Shown here piece by piece: positions 36,340 through 47,963 of a stretch of DNA of 48,589 bases; the stretch's first letter is position 1; every line of letters begins with the position of its first letter. A model generated the notes under the pieces. It was given only the letters and a program-made list of their open reading frames with translations, ran no database searches and was not told the DNA's origin. The DNA lies in NCBI GenBank assembly GCA_026004875.1, contig BPJZ01000021.1, positions 1 to 48,589 of the forward strand, given 5' to 3'. Position numbers and translations under genes: made by a program. This DNA comes from Candidatus Poribacteria bacterium (lineage in GTDB: Bacteria; Poribacteria; WGA-4E; GCA-2687025).

Positions 36340-37110
36340 GTGAACCGGAGGACGGTTCTGGTGACCGGCTCTGCCGGCACGATGGGCCGGCAGGTGGTTG
36401 AGGCTCTTTTGGAAGCGGGGCACCACGTTCGAGGGATCGACTTGCGTCCTACGCCGGGTCTGGAGAACGCGTTTGTCGGCAACCTGCAGGACTCCCAAAC
36501 GTTCGGCGCCGCCATGGAGGGGGTCGAAGTGGTGGTCCACCTCGCCGCGACGCCAGACGAAGCCGATTTCCTCTCCGAGCTGCTTCCCAACAACATCGTC
36601 GGGGTCTACCACGTTTTTGACCAGGCCCGACGCCAAAAGGTTCAACGGCTGATCTTCGCCAGCAGCACCCAGGTCGTCTGGGGGCTGCTCGAAGAGGGAA
36701 CCCGCCTCCCGGTACGGGTGGACGATCCGTACGCGCCGCGCACTCATTATGCCGCAGCGAAGATCTTCGCTGAAGCAATGGGGCAGCTGTACTCCAGCCG
36801 ATACGGCCTCCAAGTGGTCGCGGTGCGGCCTGGATGGATGCCGCGCAATCCCGAGCACGCGGCCTCCGGGATTCGCCACCCCATCGTCCGAGACCTCTAC
36901 CTGAGCCCGCGCGACGCAGGTCGCTTCTTTCGACTGGCCGTCGAGGCGGAGGAGCTTCCCCCCTACTGCGTGCTTTATGCGGCCAGCATCACCCGACGGA
37001 CGCTCATCGACCTGGAGCCGGCGGAGCGACTGATCGGCTACCGGCCTAAGGACCGGTACCCCGAAGGAATCCCCTTCTCCGTTCCCGAGGCGCCACCAGA
37101 TGCGGTATAG
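36340..37110 (+). CDS. NAD-dependent epimerase/dehydratase (extended SDR)
   Basis: Short-chain dehydrogenase of the extended, sugar-nucleotide type. GTG 36340 follows AAAGGAGCAGGTGGG. It has the cofactor motif VLVTGSAGTMGRQVVEALL and the catalytic HYAAAKIFAEAMG, where His replaces the usual Tyr of YxxxK; SSTQVVWG supplies the serine region. 256 residues, shorter than most epimerases. The Tyr-to-His change may alter activity. It overlaps the next gene by 11 bp. Confidence 0.85.
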   Translation: MNRRTVLVTGSAGTMGRQVVEALLEAGHHVRGIDLRPTPGLENAFVGNLQDSQTFGAAMEGVEVVVHLAATPDEADFLSELLPNNIVGVYHVFDQARRQKVQRLIFASSTQVVWGLLEEGTRLPVRVDDPYAPRTHYAAAKIFAEAMGQLYSSRYGLQVVAVRPGWMPRNPEHAASGIRHPIVRDLYLSPRDAGRFFRLAVEAEELPPYCVLYAASITRRTLIDLEPAERLIGYRPKDRYPEGIPFSVPEAPPDAV

Positions 37111-38465
37111 ACGGCTATGGGCCCTCGTTCTCCTCGTCGGGATCGTTCCGACGGCGGCGGCGGAACGGTGGTGGGTCCTGCTGGACCGGCCGCCCACCTC
37201 CACGCTCGAAAGCCGACTTGAGACGGCCGGAGCACGGGTTCACCGGGTCAGCCGTTGGCTCAACGCCTACAGCGTGGAGGCCGATCCTTTGGCACGAGAA
37301 CGGATCGCGCAACTGCCGTTTGTCCGGGAGCTGCGTCCGGTTGCCCGCTACCGGCGAACGGTCGTTCGTCCGGAGCTGAGCCTCTCGGCACCGGCCCAAG
37401 AGACCACCGACCGGCTCGCCCCGTACCGCCAGGCGATCCAGGCCGATCGGCTCCAAAGTTGGGGGTTGGACGGAACCGGCGTCCGGATCGGTGTCCTCGA
37501 CTCGGGCTTCCGGCTGGAGCATCGAGCGCTCCAGTCGGTCCAAGTGGTTGCCGCGTGGGACTTTGTTCACGGGGACGCGATCGTCTCCGACGAGCCCGGA
37601 CAGGACGATCCTTTGGAAGACGCCCACGGCACACAGGTGCTAGGCGTTCTCGCCGCGGATTGGGACCGGGCCTATCGAGGGGTCGCCCCAGCGGCCGAAT
37701 ACGTCCTGGCCAAGACGGAGGACGTCTCTCAGAACGGCCGGGTCGTGGAACAGGTCGTCGAGGAGGACAACTGGGTCGCCGGGCTGGAGTGGTGCGCTGA
37801 GCTGGGCTGCGAAGTGGTCAACTCCTCCCTGGGCTACCCGATGGGGTATGCCTTTGCCGACCTGGACGGGGCGACGGCGATCACCAGCCGGGCCGTCGCC
37901 GAAGCGGCCCGTCGGGGGGTCCTGGTCGTCGTCGCGGCGGGAAACTGGGACCCACAAGTTCCTGCAGAGAGCGGTCTTCGCGGTCGGATCTATCCCCCGG
38001 CCGACGCGCCGGACGCCTTGGCGGTGGGCGCCGTCTCGCTGGACGGCCGCCGCTGGCCGCAGAGCGCTCAAGGTCCGACAGCGGACGGACGGATCAAGCC
38101 GGACCTGATGGCGCCCGGGGTCGGGGGTACCGACCCTCTCACCGAGCAACCCGGAGGGCTTCACCTTCGGAAGCGGAACCTCCCTTTCCGCCCCGCTAGT
38201 TGCTGGGGTGGCGGCGCTGCTCCGCCAGAGCTTTCCCACTGTACCGATGGGGACGATCGGCGACGCCCTGCGCCGGACGGCCACCCAGTCGGGGGCGCCC
38301 AACCCCCAGATGGGCTACGGAATCGCTCAGGCGGAAGCGGCCTTCCAGTGGCTCGCCCTTCGGTACCAGCCGGCTCACGTTCCGCCGGAGGCGACGGCCC
38401 AGCCCGCGCTCTGGGGAGACCTCAAACGCCAGGTACTCCTGCAGAAAAAGGAGAAAGAGAGATAG
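37100..38465 (+). CDS. Secreted subtilase (S8 serine protease; one frameshift)
   Basis: Extracellular or periplasmic serine protease. A signal peptide (residues 1-21) is followed by a propeptide-like region and the catalytic domain: Asp134 in IGVLDSGF, His176 in DAHGTQVLG, the oxyanion Asn282 in VAAGNWDP, and the nucleophile serine in GTSLSAPLVAG. The last motif is reached only after a frame shift near 38125-38145 (MAPGVG continues VPTLSPSNPEGFTFGSGTS). The stop at 38463-38465 follows a lysine-rich tail. All catalytic residues are present, so the shift at the GGGG runs is probably a consensus error. It is followed 7 bp later by a lipoprotein gene, likely the same operon. Confidence 0.9.
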
Positions 38466-38472
38466 ACGAGCG

Positions 38473-39813
38473 ATGCGAACGACGACGGCGAGCTTGGGCG
38501 GACTGCTACTGCTAGCGGGGCTCTGGTTGAGCGGATGCGGGGCCGATCCGGTTCAGGAAGGATGGCGAGCGTACGCCCGCGGCGAGTTCCAGCAGGCCGA
38601 ACAACTCTTCCAAGAAGCGCTGAACGCCTCCGATCCCCGCCAAGGCGCAGAAGCAGCGCTCGCCCTGGCTGAACTGGCCTTGGGAAGGCTAGAGTTTCAG
38701 CAAGCAGAAGCAATGTACCGCCGGGCGTGGGGACAACTACCCAACGACCCACGACCGCTACTGGGCTACGCCGAAGCGCTCCTTCGACAAGGACGGGAGG
38801 AGGCGGCCCTCCAAGCGCTCTACGAGCTGGTCAACCGCTTCCCGGAGGGGGACCACGTCCTTCGAGCCGCCGGGCTGCTAGGGGACGCCTATGCCACCGT
38901 TCGCCTGACCCGAACGGCGACGGATAACTACTCTCCTCACTTCTCACCGGACGGAACGACGCTGCTGTTCACCTCTCACCAGGAGGGAAGCGGGGACATC
39001 TATCGGCTCTCGCTGGAAACGCTCCGAATGGAACCGGTAGTTCAGATGCCGATGACCAATGAGTACGCGGCCCAGTTCACACCGGACGGAAAGGGGATCG
39101 TCTTTGCCTCGATTCAGTACCGCTCTGAGGCGGGGGTTCTGACCTTTCACGGCAGCGGTTCGACCGTCCGGAACGAGATGATCTACTTCCGTGACCTGGA
39201 GACCGGAGAAGAACGGGCGCTCACCAGCACGCCCAGTCCGGTGGCCAACCCGGTACTGCGTCCCGACGGGGGTCTGCTCGCCTTCGAAGCGATCGTGGAC
39301 GAAAACCTCGACGTCTGGACTATGGACCTGAGCGGAAAAAGCCGCACGCGCTGGACCGAGGACGAGTCGGACGAAGGGAATCCGGTCTGGCTGCCGGATG
39401 GACGGCATCTCCTTTACGTCGGCACCGACTCAGAGAACCACTATGATCTATTCCTTTTGGACACCCAGACGCGTGCGGTTCAACGCCTCACTCAGACGGC
39501 GATCAACGAGTACGCCGGCGCCTTCTCCCCGGACGGAAGCGCTTACGTCTATCCGCGCCAGTTTGGAGACGCCAAGATCGAGCTGGCCTGGATGGATTGG
39601 AAAAGCCGCCGGAGCTACACGATCAGCCGGGGACGGGGATTGAGCGCCCAGCCGGTCTTCTCGCCCGATGGGTCCAAGCTGGTCTTCGTCAGCGATCGGA
39701 GCGACTATCTCGAGCTTTATTTAATGGACCTGTCGCGTCCCGTCTCGGCGGACACGCTCCGCCGTCAACTACGCGCCCGCCTGGAGCGGGCAGAAAGGAG
39801 AGAGACGCCATGA
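38473..39813 (+). CDS. Lipoprotein with TPR repeats and TolB-like beta-propeller
   Basis: Outer-membrane lipoprotein candidate of 446 residues. The lipobox LSGC puts the lipidated cysteine at 22, and Gly at +2 favours outer-membrane sorting. Residues 25-145 form TPR-like helices (ARGEFQQAEQLFQEALNAS and LEFQQAEAMYRRAW), and 155-420 form repeated WD40/TolB-type blades with the SPDG motif (FSPDGTTLLFTS, FTPDGKGIVFAS, LPDGRHLLYVG, FSPDGSAYVYPR, FSPDGSKLVFVSDR). A scaffold or sensor in cell-envelope traffic is likely. The stop codon overlaps the start of the peptidase gene by 4 bp (ATGA). Confidence 0.88.
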   Translation: MRTTTASLGGLLLLAGLWLSGCGADPVQEGWRAYARGEFQQAEQLFQEALNASDPRQGAEAALALAELALGRLEFQQAEAMYRRAWGQLPNDPRPLLGYAEALLRQGREEAALQALYELVNRFPEGDHVLRAAGLLGDAYATVRLTRTATDNYSPHFSPDGTTLLFTSHQEGSGDIYRLSLETLRMEPVVQMPMTNEYAAQFTPDGKGIVFASIQYRSEAGVLTFHGSGSTVRNEMIYFRDLETGEERALTSTPSPVANPVLRPDGGLLAFEAIVDENLDVWTMDLSGKSRTRWTEDESDEGNPVWLPDGRHLLYVGTDSENHYDLFLLDTQTRAVQRLTQTAINEYAGAFSPDGSAYVYPRQFGDAKIELAWMDWKSRRSYTISRGRGLSAQPVFSPDGSKLVFVSDRSDYLELYLMDLSRPVSADTLRRQLRARLERAERRETP

Positions 39814-40586
39814 AGTATTACATCCTGACCGACCTGGAGGGGCCTGCAGGCGTAGCCACCTGGGACCAGACCCGCGTGGACAAATCGCCCGAAAAATCGG
39901 TCGCGATGCGCTTTTTAACCGCCGAGGTGAACGCCTGTATTGACGGCATCCTAGACGAGGACCCCGGCGCGGAGATCGTCGTCCTCGACGGACACGGCTC
40001 CGGCGGAATCGACATGGAGCGGATCCATCCTCGAGCGCAGGTAATCTGGGGTAAGGGTCATCGACTGCCCAATGGGATGGACGAGAGCTTCGACGCTCTG
40101 CTGTTTGTCGGTCAGCACGCGATGGCGGGGACGCCGGACGCCCCGCTCTGTCACACCTACTCCTCGCTGCACGTGGAGTACTACAAGCTGAACGGCCAGT
40201 ACATCGGGGAGTTCGGCTGTCGGGCGCTGCTGGCCGGCTCCTTTGGCGTGCCGACGATCTTCCTAGCCGGCGACGACAAGGCCTGCCAAGAAGCAGAGGC
40301 CTTCATCCCGGGGATCGTCACCGTCGCGACAAAGATCGGAATGGGAATCGAGCTGGCGTTGCACCTGAGCCCAGAGGAGTCTTGCCGGAGAATTCGCAGA
40401 GCCGCTGCCGAGGCGGTCCAAAAGCGCGACCAAATTCCGCCTGTCGTCTGGGACCCGCCCTATGAGTTGGAGATCCGCGTCCAAGAGGGGCGATCGGTGG
40501 AGGGGTACCTCCGCCGCGGCGCCGAACCGCTCGACGAGAGAACCTGCCGCTTTCGGGTGGACTCACTTTTAAAGCTACCCATCTGA
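39810..40586 (+). CDS. M55 family D-aminopeptidase (DppA-like)
   Basis: Zinc peptidase of the DppA family that releases N-terminal D-amino acids or processes murein peptides. ATG 39810 follows AAAGGAG. It keeps the metal ligands LTDLEGPAGV (Asp8, Glu10), VLDGHGSGG (His) and FVGQHAMAG (His), plus GEFG (Glu). 258 residues. It is translationally coupled to the upstream lipoprotein, suggesting a shared peptide or cell-wall recycling role. Confidence 0.88.
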   Translation: MKYYILTDLEGPAGVATWDQTRVDKSPEKSVAMRFLTAEVNACIDGILDEDPGAEIVVLDGHGSGGIDMERIHPRAQVIWGKGHRLPNGMDESFDALLFVGQHAMAGTPDAPLCHTYSSLHVEYYKLNGQYIGEFGCRALLAGSFGVPTIFLAGDDKACQEAEAFIPGIVTVATKIGMGIELALHLSPEESCRRIRRAAAEAVQKRDQIPPVVWDPPYELEIRVQEGRSVEGYLRRGAEPLDERTCRFRVDSLLKLPI

Positions 40587-40644
40587 GTCGGTCCAGAGAA
40601 AGAGGACCCATTCGCCCATCCTGTTTTAATCCTTTCCTCCGAGT

Positions 40645-40678
40645 CTCTCGTCATATTTGTTGCCAACAGGTACGAGAG
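40645..40678 (+). other. Hairpin in the leader of the Spy-like gene
   Basis: CTCTCGT (40645-40651) pairs with ACGAGAG (40672-40678), and an inner GTTG-C-CAAC (40659-40667) nests within it. It lies about 65 bp before the Spy-like ATG, where it could be a 5' UTR stem-loop or an operator. Confidence 0.35.
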
Positions 40679-40744
40679 CGGGAGATCCCGTTCCGCCTGA
40701 GGCACCTGGTGAGGGTGGCCGGTTTTTGGAGGAAAGGGGACTCG

Positions 40745-41222
40745 ATGAAACGGCGAAGTTGGGTCGTAGCGGCAGCAGCGATGGCGTTGGTCTTCGCGTC
40801 GGCGCTTTATGCGCAGCGTCCGCAGCGGCAGGGTGGCCCTCCCGGGGGTGGAGACGGCGGACGCGGAATGATGGGCTTTGTGGAGCGGACGATCACCGGC
40901 TCCTGGGTGTTCGTCTCCCTGGAGCTGGACACCTCCGATGACCAGCTTATTCAGCTCCGAAAGGGTGTACCGCGAGCATTTGAAAACGACGCGGGAGAAG
41001 GTTCAGGCGCTGGCCGATCTTCCCCAAGAGGAGCGTCAAAACGCCATGCAGGAGCTCTTCGGTATTCAGCGAGAGCTGCGTGAGGCGGTGCGCTCGATCC
41101 TCACCGAAGAGCAGAACGCAAAGCTGGACGAGTGGGCACAACAGCAGATGCGGCAGATGCAGCGACAGATGCCGCAGCGCCAGGGCGAAGGCGGCAGCAG
41201 CCGTCGCCCCGGCGGCAGCTAG
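40745..41222 (+). CDS. Spy/CpxP-like periplasmic helical protein (one frameshift)
   Basis: Small exported protein. ATG 40745 follows GGAGGAAAGGGG, the signal peptide ends near LYA-QRP, and a glycine/proline/glutamine-rich stretch follows. A frame shift near 40945-40985 joins the first part to VYREHLKTTREKVQALADLP, ELFGIQRELREAVRSILTEE and a Met/Gln/Arg-rich end (QQMRQMQRQMPQRQGE). Helical pairs and LTEEQ-type motifs fit the Spy/CpxP group of envelope chaperones. About 159 residues. Confidence 0.6.
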
Positions 41223-41296
41223 TCAGACAAACGCGAACCGGTTTGTACCCGTTCACGTCGCATCGCATCAGACACGCGAAACGCTTGCCTCCCATT

Positions 41297-41340
41297 GGGC
41301 TCCGGTTGTGGCGACGTCTTCCGGAGCCCTTTTTCTTTTC
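41297..41340 (+). terminator. Rho-independent terminator after the Spy-like gene
   Basis: GGGCTCCGG (41297-41305) pairs perfectly with CCGGAGCCC (41321-41329) around a 15-nt loop and is followed by TTTTTCTTTTC. The remainder of the gap, 41341-41514, shows only a GCTCC/GGAGC pair and no gene. Confidence 0.85.
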
Positions 41341-41514
41341 TTATGGCATTTGCGCCTCGTGTGCAACGTTTTTTTAACTTAAAAAGCGCTCCCTCCAAAC
41401 GCTGGAGCTGGGCGGCCTCTTGCTCCTCTTGACCCCAGGGGGAGCGGAGCAGTACGGTTCCCTCGCCGGCATCGTTTTTCCGTTGGACGCTTTCAGACAA
41501 AGGGACAACAGGCC

Positions 41515-44500
41515 GTGCGGAGGCGGTGGGCCGTTCGCGTGCTGGGCGGATTGATCGTCGCATCGGTGGCTGGAGCGCTGTTATGCCTTCCGCCGCTGGA
41601 TCGGACGACGCTCCGGCTCCTCCGTCCGGTGCTGGAAAGGATGGCGACCCGCACCCTGGGCGTCCCCGTATCGGTCGGCTCGGTGGACGGACGGCTGCTC
41701 CGTCGCTGGGAACTGCGCGGAGTGAGCGTTGGCGCCCCGGAAGCGCCGATCCTGGAGCTTCCCCACCTGGAGATCGCCCACTCCTTTCGCTGGTGGGCAG
41801 CGGAGCTCTATCTTGAGCGGATCGAAGGAAGCTTTCGTTTCCAAGTCCAGCCGGACTCAGCGGGACGGCGGAATCTCGACCCCCTTTTGGAGCGGCTCTC
41901 CTCACCTCAGGGGGGCGGCGTACCCCTTCCCTTGCGAGTGCGAATCGGAACGATCTCCCTCCTAGGACAGGCAAGATACCAAGACCCCCAGGCCGCGATC
42001 GCCCTTGAGGTTCGCGAGCTCTCCCTTCAAGGGGACTGGGAGCGCTCGACCGTGCTTCTCTTCGCGTCAAAAGGGTGGCACCTCCAGCTCGGCGAGTCGG
42101 AGCTGATCGCCGATCGGTTCCAGGCCCGGCTGTCCTTCTCCAGGGAGGAGATCTCCATCGACGAGGCACACTGGGAGCTGGGGAACTCCTGGGTCCGCCT
42201 CTCCGGAACGTTGGAGTCGTTGGGAACGCTGGCGGGAAAGCTCTCTGGCAGCCTAGAGATCGCTGCACTCCGCTCCCTGGCCCCAGAAGCGCTCGCGGAA
42301 ACCTATGGCCGACTCTTTCTCGACGAAATCCAGTTACGCGGCCCTCTGGACCGTCTCGAAGCGCGGGGCGAATGGCGAGTCGAAGCGCTCCAGCACGGCC
42401 CAATCGCCCTGGATCAGGGGAAAGGAACCGTCGCGGCAACTCCTCAAGCGCTCCGATTAGAAGGAATCTCAGGAGCCCTCTGGAACGGTCGGTTGGAGGA
42501 CGGCGCTGTCCTCTGGGACCGATCCGGAGGAGAGCTGATCGCCTCAGGAAGGCTCCAAGGCGTTTCGCTTGCTACGCTCCTCCAATCGTTTCGACCTGAA
42601 GGAAGCTGGCCGGTTGCCGGGCAGCTCTCCGGCACCTTCCGATGGGAACAGAAGGGCCTAGAACGGCGCTCAGAGGGAAGGTGGCGGCTTGAGGAGCTTG
42701 CCTGGGAGGAAAGCCCGCTCGGCGAAGGAGAGGTCCTCCACCGGCTGGAAGGGAACCGGCTCCTGACGGAGATCGCCCTGCCCGACCTGCAGGGGCGCTT
42801 GAGCCTCGCTCTTCCCCCGGCGGACCTCAACGCGCCCCTGAAAGGCAACTGGTCGGTCCAGATCGCAGAACTGAGCCGATGGGCAGCCCTGGTCCAACAA
42901 GAGGCTACAGGAAGAATCACGGCGACCGGCACTCTAGAAGGCCCGCCGGAGCGGCTTCGGACGCGCGGAACGGTCGAATGGGAAGAGGGCACCTTCCGGG
43001 GGCTTCCCGTTTCCTCAGCCGCGCTGACCTTCGCCCTGGAGGCAAACAGGCTGACAATCACCCGCGCCGAGGTCCGTTCGGGAGAGGGACGCCTTCTCGC
43101 CTCCGGGGCCTGGAGTTCGGCGCAACCGGAGTTGCTCCTGCTCCTTTCCGTCGAGGACTTCGATTTGACCCCCTATTTCTCCGCGTTTGCGGGGAACCTT
43201 GCTCCTGTTCCTTTGGCCGGCAGGCTGAGCGGAACGCTCCGGCTGAGCGGTGTCCCCACCGCTCCGGACGGGGGCCGGCGTGCTCCGGCTGGAGGCGCTC
43301 CAAGTAGGAGAGCAGCCGATCGCTGTGGAGCCGCTTCCGATCCGGCTCCGCGCCGGACAGCTGTCGATCGAAGGGGTATCCGTGCGGATCGGCTCCGCTG
43401 AGTGGACCGTTTCGCTCCAGACCGATCGAGAGCGGTACCGGCTGCGCGTCCGTCCCCTCCAACCCCTCCCAACAGAAACGCTTGAGAGACTGATCCCTGC
43501 CGCTCTCACGGATCGCCTCAAGGGACTGCGAGGAGAGCTCCGGATCGCCCTCCAGGGGGAAGGTCGCTGGCAGGAGCCCCAGCTGAGAGCCCATCTTCGG
43601 TGGAGAAACGGAGGGCTGGGAGCCGTTGCACTGGGGACCAGTGAAGTCCACCTGGAGCACTCTCAAGACCGATGGACGGCAACGGGAAGCCTCGCCGACG
43701 GCGCCTATCGGCTCCAGGCGCAAGGGGAGATCACCCCTCAGTCGGCACCGTTCCGGGCGGAGCTGCGTTTTCAAGACCAGAACCCCTTGGCGCTCCTAGA
43801 AGGAATCGCACCCGATCTCTCCACGACCAGCGGCGGAGTGATCCTCCTAGAGGGGGACCTCCGGCGCCCTGCAGAGACCAGGCTCCAGCTAACACTCGAC
43901 CGATTTCAGGTCTCCGCCAAGCGGTACGAAGTTCAGAACGCTGAACCGATCCGCATCGTCTGGACCCCCGAAAGCGTCCAGATCGGAACTGTAAGGCTTG
44001 GGGCTTGGAAGCCGGAAGAGGTGTTCTCACTGCTGCTCTCCGGCGAGCTCCTCCGCGGGCGGCCGTCCGGCCTGGACCTGATCGTCAGCGCGGCACGCTT
44101 GGAGCTGCTGGACGAGCTGCTCCACCTCCCCGGCGACTGGAGTGGAGAGGGAAACTTTGAGCTACGCCTTCGCGGCACGCCTGAGCAACCGACGGGAAGC
44201 GCTCGCTTCGAGTTCCACAACTTGATCGTCCGGCAATCGCCGGGGTCGCCTCCACTTCACGTGCTATCGGCCTCGGGAAGCGCTCGGTACGCCGAAGGTC
44301 GGCTCCTCCTTGAGGAGCTTTCCCTTCAGCTTGCCGGCGGCCAGCTGCGGACGATGGGGGAGCTACCGATTGCCTTTCAGCTGATGCCCCTTCCGGCTTG
44401 GCAGCTTCGCGCTCAGGAGCCGATTCGGATCGAGGTTCGGGGCAAGTGGGAAGCGAATCGGTTGGATTCGCGCCCTCCTGCCGGCGCTCGAGCTCGAATC

Positions 44501-47500
44501 GGGCCGCGGAACGGTCCAGCTTCGAATCGCAGGAACGTGGACACACCCCCAACTGGCCGGGAAGATCGACCTTCAGGCGGCCCAGGCCGCTCTGAGCAAC
44601 ACCTCAGGAAGAATCTCCGAACCCCGACTGAGTCTTCTTCTCAGCTCCGAACTCGAGGGGGAGAGACTGCGCATCCTGGCACAGGCGACGCTGAGCGGCA
44701 CCGTATCCTCCAGCCGGTGGGAAGTCGCCGGGACGACGGCGCTTCCGTTCCAACGGGAGGCGAACCGATGGCGGTGGGAGGGAGTCCCAACGGTGTGGAG
44801 TCGGTGGACGATCCAAGGGAAGGGCGACCTGTTGCGCGGGCTGCTGGTGCTGGCCAATCTTCCAGAAGCGGCGCCGGAGGTGAGCTCTCAAGGAGAAATC
44901 TCCCTCGCCCTCGAAACGTTCGGTGGCGATCCTCGCCGCTGGGAGGGAAGCCTTCAACTCTTCCCCTTCCAAATTGGGACGCAAAGGGCGCTTCCTCGAG
45001 AGCGTCGAGCCGATTCGGGCCTCCTATCGCGCCGGGAGGCTGGAGCTTCGACCGGCCCTTTTGGCCTCCGAGGACGGCGAGCTCCGATGGGAAGGCGTTG
45101 CCGAACTGCCCGCAGAGGATCCCCTTGAACCCAGAGGAATCCGGACCACCTTTCGGGCGAGCGGCGAGGGACTTGCCCTCGGGCTGCTCCCCCTCCCCCT
45201 GGAGCCCTCCCTCCAAGGGCAGCTTTCCCTAGAGGCCGAGATCGCCGGCACGCTGGCTCAACCGCAGGGCGCAGTCAGTTGGACGGTCCAGTCCCTCCAA
45301 GTAGGGCGGTTTCGACTGGACCGATGGGACGGCTCTCTTCTCGTGGACGCCTCCGGCGTGCGCATCCCTGGTTGGCAACTGGAGAGCTTCGGAAACCGGC
45401 TGTGGATCGAGGGGACCCTTCCCGTTCAGGTTGGATGGGGGGACGATGGCTTCTGGCGAACCACAGGACAGCCGCTTGCGATCACCTGCGATTCTCCAGC
45501 GTTCCAACTGGACTTTTTGAGCCTGCTGATCCCTGCTGTTCGCGAGGCCAGCGGCACGGCCCGGATCGATCTGGCCGTCGAGGGGACGCTCTCCCGCCCG
45601 CTCCTGCGGGGGGAGATGGCGCTGGAAAACGGAACAATCGTCCTCGGTTACAACGACCTCCGGATCGAGGAGCTTGGGGGCGTTCTGGTCGCTCAGGGGG
45701 ATCGCATGCAGTTGCAGGCGCTGGGCTTCCGGATCGGCGAGGGACGATACGACTTAGGGGGGACGGAGCTTCGCTTGAACGGCCTACGTCCCCAGTCGCT
45801 CCGGACGGTGCTCGTGTTTCAGAAGGCGGCCTTGGAAGCTTGGCTGCCTCCCGCCGCGCTGGAGAAGACCCCCTTCCACGCCCGAGCGACAGGAACCGCC
45901 TCCATCCTGTGGAATCTGGAGCAGTGGCTCCGCCGACGTCGGCCCGCCGGTGGACTCTCTGCCGTCCAGGGTGCTCCTCGAACTGGCTCAAGACGTGCTC
46001 GGCTCCGTTCAGGGCCACCGATTGCACAATACAGATCGCCGACTACAGGCTGCAGGAACGACCGCCCCTTGAAGCTAGCGATTCAGAACGGACAGGTCCG
46101 GATTGACGACGTCGTCTTTCGGCACGACCGCCGCGACCCGGACCCCTCCCGCCGGCCTGGCGATCGGAGTTCGGCGGAGCTGTGGCCGGAGGCGAGGGGG
46201 CTCGATCTTACCCTTCTGGGCGAGCTGGGAACGGCCCCGATCGCTCGGTGGCTCAACGACCAACTACGGCCCCGACTGGGGCTGAACGCGCCGATCCGAA
46301 TCCGGGGAGTAACGCGCTTCCAAGCCACCGTTCAAGGGTCGCTTTCTCAACCGGTGGTGCGCGCCAGCGTGGAGGCCGCACAACCGATCGTCAACCGGGT
46401 GGCGCTTCGAGAAGTGCGCGCGGAACTGCTCTACTCCGGCGAGGCCCGTCCGGCTGCGCAACGGCCTCCTCGACGCCGAGGGAAACCAGCTCCGCTTCTT
46501 CTCCGGACGGGTGCCGGCGCGGCTGGACCTGACTCAAGGCGTCTTCCAGCTCCTGGATGAAGACTTCGAGCTCCGGCTCGACTCTCAGTTGGAGAACCTA
46601 GACTTCTTGCCGCCTCCTGCTTCCGGTCGTGGACCAGGCCTCCGGCCGCGGGGGCGCTCCGCTTGACCGCGTCAGGGCGATGGTCGGCGTGGACCCAACG
46701 CGGCCTGCTCCGCCTGGACGAGGTCCAGCTGGGCTCCAGCGCGCTCCATCTGCTGGTCACCGAGGGCCATCTCTCCGCCCGACTGGAAGGGGACCGAATG
46801 ATCCTTGAGCAGGCCCAAGCCCAAGTGAACGGCGGCACGGTCGCCATCACCGCCGGGGAGATCCTCCCTTCGTCAGGGGATGCCAGTTGGGCTGGACTTG
46901 AGCGCAACCCTCACCGACCTGCTGCTTTACGAGCCCGGCTACTACCGGATCCGCACCGACGGACAGGTGCGCCTTTACGGGCCCCAATCGAAAGCGCCCG
47001 CCTAGAAGGGGAACTCCTCCCCTCGCTGATCGAATACCAGCGCGGACTGGCAGACGCTCCTGCGCGAGTCGTTCCGCTCTCGGCTCCAGGTAGCCGTCGA
47101 GCAACAGGCGCGATTTCAACTATCCTCTCCTGCGTGGACTGGTCGTTGACCTCCAGGTCCAAGCGCCGGGGAACGTGTTTCTGGACACGGGCAACGCCCG
47201 TGTCGAAGCGGCCTTGGAGGGAAGAATCGCTGGTCCGGTGGCCCTGTACGGATTCGAAGGGGTGATCACTCTGCTGGAGGGCCAGTTCGTCTACTTGCGC
47301 CACGTGTTCCAAATCGAGTCGGGAGCGATCGTCAACAGTAGCATTCGGGAGCTTAACCCGACGTTAGACATTCAAGCTCGAACCGTCCAGCCGCTTCAGA
47401 ACGTGGGCGTTGTGGACCTGCAAGGAGGATTGAATACGCGCGACGTTCAGGGTGGAACTGCGCATTCAAGGAACGCTAGAGCGCCCTCAGGTGGAGTTGA

Positions 47501-47931
47501 GCGCTACCGTCCTGAACGCTTCGCCAGGCGAGGAGTACGCCCTCACAACGCCGGAGGTGTTAGCCCTTCTGACCTTTGGCAACTCGGCGCTGGCCTCCGA
47601 GTTCGGGCAGGAGGACCTAAGCGCGGCCTTGGACGCTTTCCTGCGCGCCGTCGGCGGATCGCTCGTCGGCCGAGAGGTGGCTAACCTCCTGGGCCTGGAC
47701 ACGGTCCTCCCTGGAGTTCGGAGCCGACTCGGGCGCGGCCACCCGATTAGAGCTCTCCAAGCGCCTAGCAGGCCGCTGGGAGGTGACCTACTCCTCGACG
47801 CTGGACATCGGAGAACAGCAGCGGCTTCAAATCGAATACCAGATCAATGAACATCTCTCCATCTCCGGAGAGCGAAACGAGGAGGGAAAGTACGAGCGTG
47901 GACCTCAAGTGGGAATATGAGTTCTGGTAAG
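41515..47931 (+). CDS. tamB: TamB/AsmA-like translocation and assembly protein (at least six frameshifts)
   Basis: Large periplasm-spanning protein proposed to move lipids or outer-membrane proteins, paired with an Omp85 partner. GTG 41515 begins a short cytosolic piece and one transmembrane helix (VLGGLIVASVAGALLCL), then a long run of beta-rich repeats (LELPHLEIAHSFRWW, LYLERIEGSFRFQV). The C-terminal DUF490-type domain is clear: ELRIQGTLERPQVELSATVL, EEYALTTPEVLALLTFGNS, LEIG-like strands and a final VDLKWEYEFW with TAA at 47929-47931. Frame breaks occur near 43255, 44460, 44960, 45940, 46450, 46890 and 47440, among others. Joined length is about 2130 residues, large but in range for TamB proteins. 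The Omp85 gene follows 32 bp later. Confidence 0.82.
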
Positions 47932-47963
47932 CGGCGTTCCTCCTCGTCCTGCGCGCCCCGGGG

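Noticed and set aside
41219..42439. A 406-codon minus-strand frame across the terminator and the start of tamB
   Set aside because: It crosses a strong plus-strand terminator and is antisense to the TamB-like gene; a short segment near 41400 looks protein-like, but no start signal supports it.
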